Assembly (NCBI GenBank): GCA_963969365.1
Contig: OZ017750.1
Coordinates: forward strand, 1,860,001 to 1,924,000
DNA length: 64,000 nt
Origin: Asterochloris sp. CNOR1
Lineage: Eukaryota > Chlorophyta > Trebouxiophyceae > Trebouxiales > Trebouxiaceae
Reading direction: 5' to 3'
Shown: piece by piece, positions 11,140 to 23,102 of the stretch
Position numbering within the stretch: the first letter of the stretch is position 1
Layout: every line of letters begins with the position of its first letter
Notes under the pieces: generated by a model
Database searches by the model: none
Seen by the model: the letters and a program-made list of their open reading frames with translations, nothing else
Told to the model about the DNA's origin: nothing
Program-made: the position numbers and the translations under genes

Positions 11140-12268
11140 TCAGGACTTTTTAGTCGACGCTGCATCGATTTCAAGCAGGGAGACACCCTTGCGCTCCAGG
11201 TCTGCTGCCCAGAGAGCTGCTCCTACTGTGTGTGTCCAACTGAACAGCAGCAGGCCAACTATTGGGACACAGCTGAGAGCCAGTGCTGTGCCACCAAATT
11301 GCTGGAAGGAAAACCTGTTGATAGCAGCCACAGTTTCCTGCAAAGATATGGGACAAGTGTCAGAAATGCACTTTCCGTGACAGCACTGGCAGACACTCAA
11401 GCATGTTGTGGCAGCCACAGCACTGGGTTTGGCACGCCTACAGAACACAGGCCTAGGCTTCTACCTGCTCAAGTGGGGACACGATCCCCTTCATCTTGAA
11501 GTAGGGCTTCATGTATTGCTGCGCCAATTGATGCGAGTTGATGGCGCCAGACAGGAATATGACGAAGGGCAACACGCCTTTGAGAGGGAGGAACAGCAGC
11601 TTCTTCACCATCCTCTCAGGCTTCCCTGCCTTTGGACGTGGAGGAGCCAGCAACCACCAGAGCCATGCCAGGGCAGGATGGTGCTCCTGAAAGGGCCAGG
11701 GACAGCAGCAGCTTTGGGAAGTGTTCAGACCATTCTGCCTTTGGGCAAAGGCTTCCCTGCAGCCGCCGGAAGTAAGCAAAGGCTGCTTGTCAGAACCCCG
11801 ACCTGCCTGAAAGTCCTGTTTCCTGGCCTTCTTGGCCTCCAGCTCCCTTTGCTGCTGCTGAGACAGCTGCTTCAAGCGTTCCTTCTCTTGGAGTGACAAA
11901 GGCTTCACCTGCAACATGTAGCTGCAATATGCGTGCAATTGCCTGCATTCAGGACACTGTTGCCTTCAAACTCACAGTGATCTGTTTGGAGGCCAGCACA
12001 TTACTGTATAGCTTGTCATGCTGATGTTGGACTAAGCTGTCGGAAAACCAGTAGATAGGGATGAGCATGCACTGCAGCATCATCCCTGCAACCCACATAC
12101 ACTCTGTCAGCTGGCTTCTGGAGACTCTGTGCTGCAGGCATCTGGTTGAGTTTTGTGGTGGGCAGATCATGTGTCCTCACCAAGAACTTGTGTGAGAAGC
12201 CATTGCCTGCTAACAGTATAGCTAATGCCAAGTGCGGGATAAGTTGATGTTTTTAGGGACGCCGCCAT
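11140..12268 (-). CDS. EI24-domain multi-pass membrane protein (LDS/RRT8-like)
   Basis: Exons on the minus strand: start MAASLKTSTYPALGISYTVS at 12268, spliced at GTGAGG into GMMLQCMLIPIYWFSDSLV, then VKPLSLQEKERLKQLSQQQQ (charged coiled coil), then KLLFLPLKGVLPFVIFLSGA with HQLAQQYMKPYFKMKG, and a last exon RFSFQQFGGTALALSCVPIV with LLLFSWTHTVGAALWAADLE, stop at 11140-11142. The order (YP-x-G-x-Y start, LPL...P hydrophobic stretch, YFxxKG, FG...PIVG, GAALWAADLE) matches the EI24/CysZ-type domain of fungal LDS1/LDS2/RRT8 lipid-droplet or spore-wall proteins. The function in algae is unknown; by family, an ER or lipid-droplet membrane protein. The middle exon edges (about 11640-11830) are unsure. 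Confidence 0.6.
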
Positions 12269-12687
12269 GCTCAGCGCCCAAAAAAATAGGCCTGCAGTGC
12301 ACAGGCAGCCTGCAGGCTTCAGTTTCTTTCTTCGAGCCTATCAGCAAAAATGTAAGAGCATGCTGGTGGTGCGTGAGGCCTGCAAGCTGCAATTTTCACT
12401 GGCAAGGCTGGCAATCTGCCTTCGAGTCCCTGCAGTGCTAGCTGCAGCTCTGGCATGGAGCGCCCACCCACAGCTTGAGTTGCAGCCCAATCAATGGTGG
12501 ATCACATCAGATTGCTCAAGTCAGAGGGAGGTAGGGCACCACAGATGGGTTGTCATCTGTGTCCTGGGCTTGACCCCTTTGGAGTTGCCATTTTGCCAGA
12601 TGTGGCAGCCAGTACTCATTGAGAGCCAGAAAGTGCCCAATCAGCAGATTAGATTCTCCGCAAAGGAGGGCTGGGGGCAGAAATACT
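12269..12687. other. Intergenic region between MMS19 and the EI24-domain gene
   Basis: About 420 bp between the MMS19 stop and the start codon of the next minus-strand gene. It must hold the MMS19 3' UTR and the EI24-domain promoter. I see no coding block, RNA gene or clear polyadenylation signal. Confidence 0.6.
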
Positions 12688-15600
12688 TCAGGAACTGGCA
12701 GTCCACGCCTGACGGCACTCAATAGCCTGCTGGCGCACAATGCGCTTGTTGTCGTCCACACAGCGCAGCAGCACCTGCAGCACCTGCCTGCGGTGTCTGT
12801 GCAGCAGGTTGTACGGCAGGTCCAGCACAGCCAGCAGGCACTGCAGTGCAAAGACCCGCACTGCTGCTGCTGGTGGGAACTCAGCCAACCCCAGCAGAGA
12901 TGTCATCAGCACATCCACATGCCGCTCCAGCAAGGTTCGAACTGCAGGGCACCACCCCATTTCAGGCAGAGCTTTCAGGAGTGGCATTGCAGCTTAGGAC
13001 TGCTGCAGACAGGAACAATGATGATTTGGAAGGCAGTGCAGCAGCTGCACTTGCACAGCCAGTGTCTTTACAGCTGCAGGCCTTGCAGCACAGACGTGAA
13101 GCCCACAGTAAGCTGCTCCATCAATCTGCAAGAGCAACGCAGGTCTTTACCGCTCTCACCTGCAGGGTCAGTCAGGACCTGGCTCAGTGCCAGCAGCAGG
13201 GCCTGCAGCAGGCCAGCCACGTTGCCAGCGCCGCAAAGCCATGCGGCCGGCAGCTCCTGCAGAGCCTCCAGCAGCCAGGGTAGCAGGGCCTGCGTGGCTG
13301 GCTTCAGCACCCCAGGCGGCGACCCCTTGACCAGGCAGGCCACGCCCAGCAGTAGGGGCAGCAGCCCCTGCTGTTGGTGGCCAGCCATTTGGAGCCTGCC
13401 ACGGGCTGGATGTTGCTGGTGTTCCCCAGCCTCAGGGTTTGGTCCAGGATGCTGCTGGCTCCTCACGCCCTCTGCTGCGCTGCTCAATGCCTGCAGTGCT
13501 GCTGTAAACAGGCGCTGCTGCCACAGGAGCCTGACTGCGTGGTGGGATGCCTTGCTGAGGCTGAGCGGGCAGTCAGTGCCGGCCAGGGCCACCTCAAACA
13601 CCCTGGCAGCCTCCTGCACATCTGCTGTCAGCTGGGCATGAGGTGCCCTCACGCTCCCTGCTTCCAGCACTTGAGGCTGACTGGGCTGGCCTGGGCCCGG
13701 CCCCTGCTGCCCTGCTCCCTCAGCAACAAGCCTGTGTGCAGCACAGGCAGCTGCCAGGCGCCCAGCGCTCTCCTCCAGGATGGCCTGGGCCGCCACAGCC
13801 TCCCCAGCCATGGCCAGGCCGCGGCACAGGTGGGCCAGCGCCAGCCAGGCCCGCGCTGGCCCAGGCCCGGCCTCGCCCTGCAAGGGTGCTCCTGGCGGGG
13901 GCCTGGCGCCAGCAGCTTGGAGCCGCGCCTCCACTGTGCTGTGAGCAGCGTGTGCAAGCTCTGCAGGGCGAACAGCTTTCAGGCTTTAGGGAGGAGGGGG
14001 GACTCAATGAAGGGCTGCTGCAACACTCTGCATGGCTCTCCACCACGATGCAGCCCCTTCCTTTCCCCCCTGCCCCTTCCTTATCTTCAATGCAATCAGG
14101 AAGGGGTGCAGTCCTCAGCGTAATGCGCAGGCCACTGTGCATCTCACCACCAGGAGCCTTGTTGACAATGCTAGCAGTGGCAACCATGGCAGCCTCGGCA
14201 GCAGACGGCGAGGCTGCCTGACGGCTCAGGGTGTGCAGCACGTCCAGCACACCCTGGCGCTCCGCCTGCTGCAGCACTCCTGGACGCACAGCCGCCAGGC
14301 ATGCCGCCCCCAGCACGATGCTCTGGCTGCAGACATCGCTTGAGCTGCCTGCATGACGCACAGCTGTTGATCAACACCAAAGTTGCCCTGGCCAGAGGCC
14401 CAAAGTGCCTGCAGCACAAGCAGCACATGCCGCCGGCCAGCATGCCGTCGCTTGAGCTGGGGCTGCACAGCATTCCTGGGCTGCACAGCATGCAGCTTCT
14501 GCATTGTGCAGCTTGCAGGCCTTGGAAGCCATCTGCAGGTAGACGGTGCAGCTCAGGGCATCACGGCTTGCCTGCAACAGGGGGTGCGTCAGCTTGCTGG
14601 AGCTGAGAGCAGCAGTCTGCCAACAGCTGGATGGCCATGGCCGCCAGCGGCTGTTGCTGAGAGGCAGCACACGCCTGAACTGCAGCCTGAACAGCTGCAG
14701 CTGCTGCTTCCACCACAGATGTGGACTCCACCTTGCCTGCCTGCACTCAGGCAGTGTCTTCAGTGCCAGCATCGGTGTCAGAGGCGTCCTCTGCAAGCAG
14801 CGCTCACTTGCCCAGCGCCCGCGCGACCTTGATTGCATCACAGCAGACCAGTGTCTGTGCGCTCAGCAGCAGGTCACCTTCATGAGCTGAGCTGCGCCAG
14901 TGAGCAGCCCCTTTGCCAGAGCCTGTGCCGTCGCCAGCTGCTCTGCTGGCACTGCAGTCATGGCAGGCTGGGGCGTGCCGCCACTCAGCAGCTGCCGCTG
15001 CACCACCAGCACTGCCTGCAGCATCTGCTGGTTGTGCCGCTGCTGCTGGGCCATGTCCTGGCCGTGCTGAGGGTGCGCCAGGTCTGCCCCTCCAGTGGCA
15101 GCTGCAATCATTGTGGGCACCAGCTGCTGCAGGCTGCGCAGGACGTCCTGCTTGAGATGCGCATTGGCCTGCAGGGTCAGATTATGTATGCGCAGTCTCA
15201 ACGACGAAGCACAGGAGCAATGTCCGCGTGCAAACTGCGACATGAGCTCAGGCCGGCACAGCAGACACAGCATTGAGATGTGTTGGCCTGTAGGGGCAGG
15301 CACATGCATAAACTCATTGCCGGCAGGCCAGGGGAGCATCATCCACCTGCCTCTGCCTTGTAAGCCCAAGCAAAGACAGCAGACTTAGGTATGCAGTGCA
15401 TGGAGCAACAGCGCACCTCAGCCAGCGCCTGAAGCGCCACCAGGCTGGCCCTGCCCTGCCACTGGCCAGAAGGGTCGCCCACAGTCTCTGTTGCGCCCTC
15501 AAGCAGCACTGGCAGGCCATGCTGCTGCAGCATCCCCTCATAACCCAAGCCTGCACACTGAGACAGCAGACACCGTCAGCCCAAACCCAGGACCTGAGGA

Positions 15601-18600
15601 GTAAAGCTGTACCTCGGGCGCATGCCAATGGTTCCGTGATCATGAGCAAGGCGGATAGGCAGAAGCCATAGTTGCGTCGCTCAAAACGAATGTGGCGCTT
15701 ACCTGCCAATGCCTGCAGCGTCTGCGTGGCAACCTCACAGAGTGTGGTCTCCTGCGAATCGTGCTGCGTTGATCCACCCAACTGCTGCCATGAGCCGCTT
15801 CCGGTGATGCATGCCAACACCAGCTGCAGAGCCTTGAGCTGCCCCTGCAAGTCATGACACACAGCTCAATTGGCCCGGCCAGAATGTGCAGCAAAGCAGC
15901 CGGGGAGCGCAAGCACTGTGCACACAGCCAGCAGCCCCATCAGCGTCGCTGGCAGCGGGCTCCGACTGCTGATCATCAGGGCCTCCTGCACCTGCTGACA
16001 CTGCCCTGTGCCCAGAGTCCTCTGCCTACAGTGGCGCTCATTGGCTCCGGGCACAGTACACTGTCGACACTCCAGCCAAAAGCAGCCTTAAGCAGTCACA
16101 CTTCCATGTGGGTGCCTCAAACCACACCGAAAGTCTGCATATACTTGAGATCGCAGCCCAGGAAAGACCTCACCTCCGCAGGCACGGGGCTCTGGGCACG
16201 CAGGAACATCAATAGTTGCCTCAGGATCTGGAGCTGAACCTCCTGGCATCTTCTGACTGCCCCTGGTGGTGGCCCCCTGGCCTGCTCCTTGCTGGCTGCG
16301 CTGCCAGCCAGCTGAGCTAGGCTCTGGTCTTGGGGCTCCACCTGCATTGCCCCTGGCTGGGGTGTTGCTCCAGCACCTTTGCTGCTGCCTTGCACAGCAG
16401 CTGGCGTCACTGCAGCCAGCACTGCCTGTGCCTGGTGGGCCAGGGGGTCATGACCATCCAGGCCTTGCTGGCCTCGGCCTGCTGTTGCGTCGGCAGCTGC
16501 TGCCTGGACCGCCGCCTGTGCAGCCTCCACAATGCGCAGTATGGCATGCAGCGCCAGCAACGCTGTGTGCCCTGGGGTCTGGCCGGCAGCTGAAAGCAGC
16601 CGCGGCAGGTGCCGTCGGCTGACCTCTTCGGAGGAGCGCCGGGAGGCACTTGCCACCTGCAGCCACACTAGGGCACCTGATAGCCCTTCAGCAGGCAAGA
16701 CGTGTCGTGGGCAGGCATCAGATGCTGCAGCCAAGCGCTGCCACCTCAAAGATAGGAGCAAGCCACGTGTCAGTCATGCACGTGCAGGCAGCCAACCCTA
16801 GTCCTCTATGCTGCTTGGCAAGTTGCATGGTGTTCCAGATTTTAGCAGTGCCTGCCACCCATGTGCTGCTTACAGACGAGTTGCTCATCCCGCACGGCAG
16901 ACACGGCAGGGCCAGCAGTTGTGCACCTCATCAGAGGCAGTCAAGGCGGCCCCCAAGAAAGCAGATGCAGCTGCACGGTCTGGTCTTTGCTGGAACCCAT
17001 AGCAGGCAGTGACCAGGCGCTCACCGCCGCTAGCACGCTCGCAATTGCTTTGACGTGTGGCTCTGCTGAGGCTGCTCCTGCCTGCTTATCCCCCGTGAGG
17101 AACCCATACAGGTCCTCCATCATGTTGTCTGCCAGCACAAGCTGTGCAAATTGGTGTGCCTCCTCTGAGCTGGCCCGGACCAGAGCCCTGATACTGGATG
17201 CTGCCTTGTTGGCCAACTGCAACAGCCCCACTGGCTCTCTGTGAGGCAGGCAGTCATGGCCGCAGAAGCAGTCAGCTCAGGAGAGAGATGGGCCAGAGCA
17301 TGCACGCATCAGTGCCTTGACCTGCTTGACTCTGTGGGGCAGCAGGAGGATGAAGCCTTGGCAGATGGGATCCCCTTCACCACAAACTCCAGCAGCCTCT
17401 GCATTTGCCCACCTCCTGCGCTGCCGCTCTGTCGCTGGGCAGCAACTCTGGCGCAGCTGGGCCCAGCATGGGAGAGCGAAGTCCATCCCACAGCGCCCTG
17501 AAGTGGGGCTGCAGAGCAGGGCCATATGGAGCTGCACAGGCGGCAATGACTGACAGCGCATCCAGTTGAGCCTGCCTGCAGCGGCAGCCAAAGCCCTTGC
17601 TTCTGATGAGAGCCAGATGCACAGCAGGTGCCTCCAGCTGCAGAGGCAGCCTGTGCGCTTGCTTCTGAATGTGGAATGCAGGTTCAAGGTGTGATTCCAG
17701 ATGAGACAGGCAGCCTGAAACAGGGAGCACTGGCTGTAATGGCAGCCATCTGGCTGCCCAAGTGCCCTGCACTCCTGCTGTGCACAGATACAGGACAACC
17801 AGTACTCAGGGAGACACTGCCAAGCCTGCCTCGTTCTTGAACAACATCAAAGCATGCACAGCATTGCAGCCACAGGTTGACATGAGCAGTCAGTCCATGA
17901 GAGCAAAGCCAGGATCTGCTGTATTGCAGGCTGCAACAGCGCAGGCCTACCTCAGATTAGAAGACAGCTTCTCTAGCACCAGGGGGACCAGTTGGTCGGC
18001 ATACAGGAGGCAGCATGCAAGGGCAGCCTCCAACGCGCTGGCCAGGTCTGAACGAGTGATGCCGTGCACATTGTTTGGCGGCGGAGTAAAGGTCACCGGG
18101 AAGTAGCAGCTCAGCACATCAAAGAGCTGTGGCAGGCTTGTCTCCAGACCAGACTTGGCAGCAGGAATCTGCAAGGCAGGAGGGGCAGACGCTGGCAATT
18201 GCAGCAGCCCAACTGGTGAAGCTGGCTTAGGTGCAGACTGGCAGCAGTACATGGGAACAGCACATTGTCACTGGGGCCTTCAGATGCTCTCAGGATCTGG
18301 CAAGGCGAGGTGCACCTGAGGGGGGCCTTGCTCAATCTTTGCAGCAGATAGCAACCTGGGGGGCCTACCTGGTCAGCATGCTGGGCATACAGCTGTGCCA
18401 CGTGTGCACTGAGTGAGAAGGCTGCCATGAGGCACCTGGGGTCCTTCTCTCCGTCCGAAGCATTGACAACGGCAATCAGCAAGTCCTGGCCAGCGAGCAT
18501 CAGCGGGACTCCTTGGGTCTGCAGACATCATGCATACATTGGGCGCGCAATGGAGTGGCACGAGTCAAGGGTGACTGCAACAAGATGCATCACTGTAAAG

Positions 18601-19500
18601 CTGCCCCAGACCAGCCATGCAGATTAGCAGGGGTGACTGGCCAGCCAAGATGTGACAGGGAATAGCGCGACAGGGAACGTTGGCGATGCAGGTCCCACAG
18701 CTAACAACGGGCACCTGCTACGCTGGCTCAATGTGCAGAATGCGTGAGGACGCTTACCTGTGCAGCAGAGTCAAGCAGCTGCATTGCCGCCATGCGGATG
18801 GCCTGAGGGAGCTCTGAGACCACAATCTCTCTCTGAAAGGCCTGGAACAGCTGCAGCATGGCAGCCTCTGGCAGGCTGCTGCTGTGCTTCACCAATGCCA
18901 AAGCACCCTTGAGTGCTGGTCCCTGCGATGGCCTGCAGCGTACAGACACATTGAAGTTGCTGTGATGGTACACGACAAGCACTACTAGCTGTAAAGGGCC
19001 AAAGAACAGTTTGCCGTACCAGTCTGCAAAGCGTGCAGCAAAGAAGAGTGCCAGGTGCTCTGCAACTGCAGGCGCCGCTGCCAGCTGAGGGCTGAGTGCA
19101 CACACCTGAAGCAAGTGGGCCAGAACAGCTTAGATGCGATGATTCTGCACAAGAAGTACAGACAATCTGCATCTGGCAGAGTGCGCACCTCGCTGACCAA
19201 CAGCAGAGCTTTGGCACGGTTTGCATCCTCTGTTGCAACCAAGTAGTCTCCAAGAGCCTCTATCTGCACCAGGAGGCGTACCCAGCTAAACACACTTGAC
19301 CTGTATCACAGATGTTGGGCGCTGAACTTACCAGGTACAGTACACCCTGCGGATGCCCCAAAAGTGCTGCAGACGTATCTGTGATGCACTTCTCGGCATC
19401 GTATCTGGAGCATTCAGTTTTCACGAACTTGATGGCTGAGGGGAGAGAGGGACATGAAACCAGGTCTGCCTGATCTGCATCAGGCTGCATACAAATTGCT
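12688..19500 (-). CDS. MMS19: MMS19 HEAT-repeat protein (cytosolic Fe-S targeting / nucleotide excision repair)
   Basis: A scaffold of the cytosolic Fe-S assembly targeting complex that delivers clusters to DNA repair and replication enzymes such as XPD. N-terminal exons: AIKFVKTECSRYDAEKCITD (19340-19441), EALGDYLVATEDANRAKALL (19205-19265), VAEHLALFFAARFADWYGK, ALKGALALVKHSSSLPEA and AFQREIVVSELPQAIRMAAM (18765-18930). Then DGEKDPRCLMAAFSL (18400-18470), LSCYFPVTFTPPPNNVHGIT and PLVLEKLSSNLR (17950-18160), all close to plant MMS19. The long middle and C-terminal parts are Ala/Leu/Gln-rich HEAT repeats, including a large exon near 13150-13930. The C-terminus has RVFALQCLLAVLDLPYNLL, RHRRQVLQVLLRCVDDNKR and AIECRQAW before the stop at 12688-12690. 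The first coding exon was not fixed; the second is entered through a CTCTCCCCTCAG acceptor, so the start lies within about 100 bp of the 5MP stop. Confidence 0.88.
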
Positions 19501-19605
19501 GTGAGTTCACCCCCAACTTTATCTCAACGATGGTTGACTTTCTTGACCTAAGACCACATGCCATGCAGATTGTCACAATGGCGCCGTTCATTTGCAGGAC
19601 GACAC

Positions 19606-22600
19606 TCAGTCCTCCTCTTCAGCCTCCTCCAACCACTTGATGAAGGGCTCAATGTCACGCAAAAAGACATTGCGGCCCTTGGGGTGGCTGCCTTTCTTGT
19701 ACCAGAAGAGGATGGTGTCCTCACCCAGCACATCTGCATCGTACAGGATGCGCACAGTGTTGCTGAAGAGCTTCAGCAGCTTGCTGTCCTCATAGCAGTA
19801 CACCTGCAGGGGGTCAGTGAGAACTGAGGCAGGCATCAGTCAACCATTCTGCCCGTTACGCACATAGGTCTGGGCACAGATACTGACACATCAGGGCCAG
19901 AAAGGCACAGCACTGGACCAGGACATGCAACTTGCAGACACAATTGACACACAAAGTGGCTCACCTGGACATGATTGATCAGGGCGGCCTCCACCCTGCC
20001 AGACTTGGTGCACTCATTCAGCAGGAGGTTGTAGGTCTTCAGCTGCTTCTGAATGAGCGACAGGATCTGCTGGCTATTCTTGCCCACAGTATTGATGGGG
20101 CTCATGCAGGCCGTCCAGACCACCTACACAGTCGTGTAGCACCCCTCAGCTCAGAGTGGCAGGGGCCTTGTGTCCTCGTATGCATTGCAGGCAGCACTTG
20201 AGACATGGCAATGCATGCAGATTCTGGAACACTGCAGCACGTGCAGGACACTATTACAGCAGAAAGCACCACATCCTGCCCAGTAGTGTATGCAGCAGAA
20301 AGGGTGTTCAGATTTTCAGGGACCCCGCTCAAGCAACAGCATAAGCAGCCAGCCGTCGCATGTAAGCACCAAATGCAGCTACCATCTGCCATCTGCCGAA
20401 GAGAAGAAGATCTCTTCCAGGGCACACTGTCCCTCTGATGATATAAGAGCAAGCCTGTCACCACCCCCACCCTCCTCTGTTGCCCCTGCTGTCAAAGAGC
20501 AGCATGGGACGGTTGCCCTCTGACAGACCTGCCTGCAATCACCAGCTTGTAACCACTTGCTTCGATTACGGCTTGACTGGTATCCCCCACCTTGATGATG
20601 TCGGTGTCCTGCAGCTGAAACTCCGCCTTCTTGGACTTGACAGCATCCAGCAGCTCCTCCATGCTGGCTGGCGGGTCCCCTGAGATCATGTCTGTCAGCT
20701 GCACCTTGAGCTCGTCCAGCTGGCGCTCTGCGACCTTCTTGTTGTTGTGCTCCACCAGCTTGCTCAGGCCCTCCTTCTGCAGCACAGCAGGCGCAAAGAA
20801 TCATTGGAGCAGCATTCCTGCTGTTGTAATCTCTCTGCCGCAGGGAGACACGATCTCAAATGACGTCCACGATGCCTCTGCGGCAGGCGCAGACTCGATC
20901 TCGTGTAATGTCATAGAAGCTTGCTCAGGCATGCCATCTTTCACCAACCAGTGCAGGGTGTGAGGCTGCCTGACTGTGGGCGTGCTGCATGCAGCTGCAA
21001 GCTTCAAATATCAGGACGCCAGGCAGAAGTGTGCTGCCAGCTACAAGCGTGGCAAATTGCAGCCCAGGGTGGTGCCACAGCTAGATGAGCGTCAGTGCCA
21101 GGGCCGATACAAGCCAAGCGCACTTGCCCGCTCAGCCCTGGCAGCGCACCTTGAAGTACGCCTCAAAGTCTGCCAGGTTGCGCTTCTGCGGAGGGAAGAA
21201 CTCTAGCAGGCGGTCGTCCAGGCGGGCCTGCAGGAGCAGAACTGCTGCATCAAGCCTGGTCTGTCACAGCTAGTTTTGGCAGCAGAACAAACAGACTTCA
21301 AATCAAACCCAATATGGCTGACAGGCACCACTGGTGCTGCAATCTGCCGCAAACTCAGCTCTCAAGCACACACACATGATTCAGCTTCAGTAGCACTAGC
21401 CTGCTGTTGAAGGCCCAACCAGAGGCACACAGAGTTCCTAGCAGCTGAGCTCAGTATGGACTGCAAATGACCCTGTTGTGGCCAAATGCGACTAGACGGA
21501 GCCAGTAGCAAGAAGCCTGGCCCACCTTGCGCAGCAGGATGACCAGGTCGTCCATGTTGTCTGTGGCCAGGTAGTCCTGGAAGAAGTCCGTCACAAACTC
21601 CAGTATGGTCCCCTTGGCCACCATGCGGTCATTCATCAGCGACATCAGCACCCGGTCAGGCAGCACTCCCACCTTCATGGAGAACACGCGTGCTGTGGCT
21701 GCAGGGACAAAGCAGATAGGTAAGTGTGAGAGTGCACTGAATCAGCAGGCTGCACAAGGGGCATCTGCAGAGGCAGGAGAGGGGAGCTGGGCCATGCAGG
21801 CACAAGCACCTGCATCCCCCCACCCCCCACCCCCCACCCCCCTCCTCCCCAACAGGCACAGCAGGCTGTCAGAGCTGGCCCTCAGATCAGAGCACCAGCG
21901 TGACTGTTTGCAGCAAAATCGGCATTGAATTCTGCGAGGTCAGCACATTGGAGGAAAATCACCACAGCAGAGAATAGGCAGCTGGCTGCGTAGAGGATGC
22001 TTACCGATGGCCACCTTCTGCCGGGCATCCTCATCATAGAAATCCAGCGACTTCAGAAGCTTGGATAGAGTGGACTCAAGCGCCTTGATCAAGAAGGGCC
22101 GCCGCCTACAATATGCTCAGCAAAAAGCAGTATTCAGCTGAGCAAGAGCAATGTGATGCAAGGCTGGCATATTGGTTGAGTTGGGACAGGATCGTGCAGG
22201 GAAGAGCACATTTGGGGACGTTTCCAGCATCCTGCCGCACCTGATGAGCTGCTGGCAGACCTTGATGTAGGGCAGGATGGCTTCCCTGTCAGGCTTAGCA
22301 CCCATCACCTGCAAGTCAGCCATACTAGGCTCCGTCTGTTGTTCAGCCCATGACTGGCATGCAGCTCACCAGGCTTGCAAGAGCTTCGACGTGCACGGGC
22401 TGACTAGCAGCTTGAAGCCTGCTCTGGGCCAGAGGGCTGCACTTAGCATGGAGCTTCGATATGCGCAGGCCTTGCAGCGTGAAAGCTGCCACTAGTGCAG
22501 GCACCAGTCAGTGCTGCAACGCACGTTATACTCCAGCTTCTTGTTCTCCCTTTCCACCACCACGTTGCCTCCAGCTGCGAGCCTGCCTCCCGCAAATAAC

Positions 22601-23102
22601 ACCTCAAACAAGGTCTCTCCATAGCGTGAGAAGTCAAGCTCTGCACCTTCAAGCACCTGCAGTGAGGTCCAAGGTGGCCTGAAGGCGCTCATTGGCCATG
22701 CATTCACAGCCCAATGCGTGCAGCAAAACATGCCTGTCAAGGATCGCTGGCGGCTTCAGGTGCAGCTCTGAGCGACGCACCTTGACAGCTGCAATCAGGT
22801 TCTTCTCAACATCATCTCCATCCTTGACATCCTGGAATATGGCTACCACTGCATCTGCAAAAGACCCTGGATCAAGAGGAACGGCGATATTCCGTTTGCG
22901 AGTCTTAATCTGCGCTCCCCTGCAGAGTAAAAGCAGCTGGTCAGGTCAGAGCTTGGCAGGCGGTGCCCCAGGTGTCTCCTTAGCGACAACTTACGCTAAT
23001 GAGGGCTTCTCCTCTTTCTGGCTGCAGCATAGCAACGCATCCCCAAGTCAGTGCAGGAGAGTGAAGAGGGTGAATACTGTCTCTGAGATAAACCCACCTC
23101 AT
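19606..23102 (-). CDS. eIF5-mimic protein 5MP (BZW-type, W2 domain)
   Basis: A translation regulator that resembles the eIF5 C-terminus and competes for eIF2/eIF3. The start is unusual: ATGAG (23098-23102) is the whole coding part of exon 1, followed by a 27-nt exon 2 (22995-23021) and exon 3, together giving MSQKEEKPSLAGAQIKTRKR then NIAVPLDPGSFADAVVAIF, the standard plant 5MP N-terminus in exact phase. Later exons: LDFSRYGETLFEVLFAGGRL (22530-22660), AKPDREAILPYIKVCQQL, RRRPFLIKALESTLSKLLKS, VGVLPDRVLMSLMNDRMVAK and FVTDFFQDYLATDNMDDLVI (21530-21690), DDRLLEFFPPQKR (21130-21230), KEGLSKLVEHNNKKVAERQL (20640-20780). The W2 tail is VYCYEDSKLLKLFSNTVRIL, DADVLGEDTILFWYKKG and FIKWLEEAEEED. The ATG overlaps the stop of the upstream Myb gene. 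Confidence 0.93.
21816..21850 (-). repeat. G-rich tract in a 5MP intron, possible G-quadruplex
   Basis: The plus strand reads four C-runs of 5-6 bases separated by single A, then CTCCTCCCC. The transcript strand of 5MP therefore carries four or more G-runs with one-base loops, a strong G-quadruplex pattern, in the intron next to the exon ending at about 21700. Any effect on splicing is unknown. Confidence 0.7.

Noticed and set aside
12619-13641. Plus-strand open frame of 340 codons
   Set aside because: It is antisense to the MMS19 C-terminal exons, whose minus-strand reading gives clear HEAT-repeat and MMS19 family sequence. Ser/Cys/Arg-rich composition is typical of an antisense shadow in GC-rich coding DNA.
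13374-14123. Plus-strand open frame of 249 codons
   Set aside because: Antisense shadow of the large MMS19 exon at about 13150-13930; no splice borders or family resemblance.
14459-14494. GGGCTGCACAGCAT repeated at an 18-bp period
   Set aside because: A short tandem slip within MMS19 sequence, not at a recognised splice junction, so not treated as an echo.
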